From: Ascoidea asiatica
Lineage: Eukaryota > Ascomycota > Saccharomycetes > Ascoideales > Ascoideaceae
Reading direction: 5' to 3'
Assembly (NCBI GenBank): GCA_001600695.1
Contig: BCKQ01000004.1
Location: 620,001-684,000, forward strand
DNA length: 64,000 bases
The translations under genes and the position numbers were made by a program. Of the stretch, positions 63,366-64,000 are shown piece after piece. A model generated the notes under the pieces. It was not told the DNA's origin and searched no databases. It saw nothing but the letters and a program-made list of their open reading frames with translations. Position 1 is the stretch's first letter; each line of letters begins with the position of its first letter.

Positions 63366-63520
63366 TAAAGATTATTTTCCAATAAGTACTACTAAATTTT
63401 TCCTAACAGAAAAATCAAAAGTTTAATTTGATTGAAACCTAATCTTGTTTACAAAGGCTGTGTTTTTTATATTTTATTTTGTTTAATATACATAATTTCT
63501 TCACTTTGTATAATCTTTTT

Positions 63521-64000
63521 GAAATTCATTGATTGTAAAGTTCTTAGAAGATCATAGTCTAGGATTTTTATATCATTAACGATGTGATTAGTATTACTTC
63601 ATTCGAAATTGAGCTAATTAGTCTACAAGTTGAATATCTTTCTTGAACAGGTACTATTATCTAATATGTATTTATACCAAGTGGATTGCACTTACATCAA
63701 TCACAAGACTTTTCAACTAATACATGAGAAGCATTTGTAGTGAAAAATAATCTGGCAAGCACAATAAACTGATACACTTAGTAGTAGATAGCCAATCGTT
63801 TTTCCACACATATAGTATAATTGAATTTCACTTTTCAACAACTGTTGAACAAAATATCATATATATCAATTACTGTTGAATTGATATTAGATCTACATTT
63901 AATAGCCTTTTAGATTTGATTAACTCTAAGAAATTGTTGAATTGAAATTATCTTTTTTATAATAAACCATTTTATTTTGAAGCATAAATTGTTGTATAGT
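63521..64000. other. Unassigned sequence at window end
   Basis: AT-rich sequence beyond the repeat. No gene recognised on either strand. A word (TTTTCAACAACTGTTGAACAAAA) near 63832-63854 is palindromic around AACTGTTG. Confidence 0.4.

Larger units (their letters stand above)
61846..63520 (+). repeat. Dispersed repeat, copy 2 (with assembly gap)
   Basis: Inverted partner of 11.05-12.35 kb. The flank 61846-62055 matches 12140-12348 and the flank 62911-63505 matches 11100-11695, both reverse-complemented. The central part is 855 N, whereas copy 1 has 444 bases there. Beyond about 63520 the two copies stop matching. Confidence 0.88.

Noticed and set aside
1-64000. CRISPR arrays, bacterial operons, rRNA genes
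   Set aside because: None seen. The genes, introns and promoters are eukaryotic, and the only regular direct repeats are microsatellites and protein-coding repeats.

Overview
This is nuclear DNA of an AT-rich budding yeast (Saccharomycotina). Almost every long reading frame has a recognisable yeast counterpart (DMC1, YTM1, RAX2, VPS10/PEP1, BRL1, DAP1, DCN1, UMP1, SWD3, ZIP1, PPN1). Introns carry GTATGT/GTAAGT-type donors and TACTAA(C/T)-type branch points. CTG codons are rare and, where they can be judged, sit at leucine-like positions, so nothing here argues for a CUG-Ser code. The species cannot be named from the sequence alone.

Layout. 0.4-10.3 kb: DMC1 (six exons), TMS1/SERINC (-), a branched-chain aminotransferase with Gcn4-type and Leu3-like sites upstream, YTM1 (-), an EMP70/TMN nonaspanin and spliced CGR1 (-). 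10.4-12.4 kb: a gene-poor island with an LTR-like stretch and copy 1 of a dispersed repeat carrying a decayed gene. 13.5-34.6 kb: RAX2, BUR6/NC2-alpha, an FGGY carbohydrate kinase, a Zn2Cys6 regulator, VPS10 (-), an FPR3/4 nucleolar FKBP and IPA1. 35-40 kb: BRL1, DAP1, DCN1, tRNA-Pro(AGG) (-) and UMP1 (-). 40.4-47.5 kb: SWD3, a ten-exon ZIP1 and an MMT1/2 transporter. 47.5-56 kb: an unrecognised two-exon membrane protein (-), a PIR/GPI wall protein with tandem Kex2-site peptides, and PPN1. 56.3-61.4 kb: a large disordered Bsp1-like protein (-). 61.8-63.5 kb: copy 2 of the dispersed repeat, inverted relative to copy 1 and interrupted by an 855-base assembly gap.

Shared themes. Two core meiotic genes, DMC1 (strand exchange) and ZIP1 (synaptonemal complex), are the intron-rich genes of the window, and several of their introns end in AAG rather than CAG/TAG. 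YTM1 and CGR1 act in 60S ribosome assembly, and the FPR3/4 protein is also nucleolar. DCN1 and UMP1 act in the ubiquitin-proteasome system. VPS10, the TMN protein and PPN1 belong to the endosome/vacuole system. RAX2, the PIR/GPI protein and the Bsp1-like protein act at the cell surface or cortex. These are neighbours on a eukaryotic chromosome, not operons.

Most unusual items: the wall protein combining three 18-19-residue Kex2-site peptides, three PIR motifs and a GPI-type tail; the inverted repeat pair about 50 kb apart carrying an unknown gene, broken in copy 1 and possibly intact in copy 2; the AAG splice acceptors; a foldback sequence at 45.8-46.1 kb; and Trp-centred repeats in the Bsp1-like protein.
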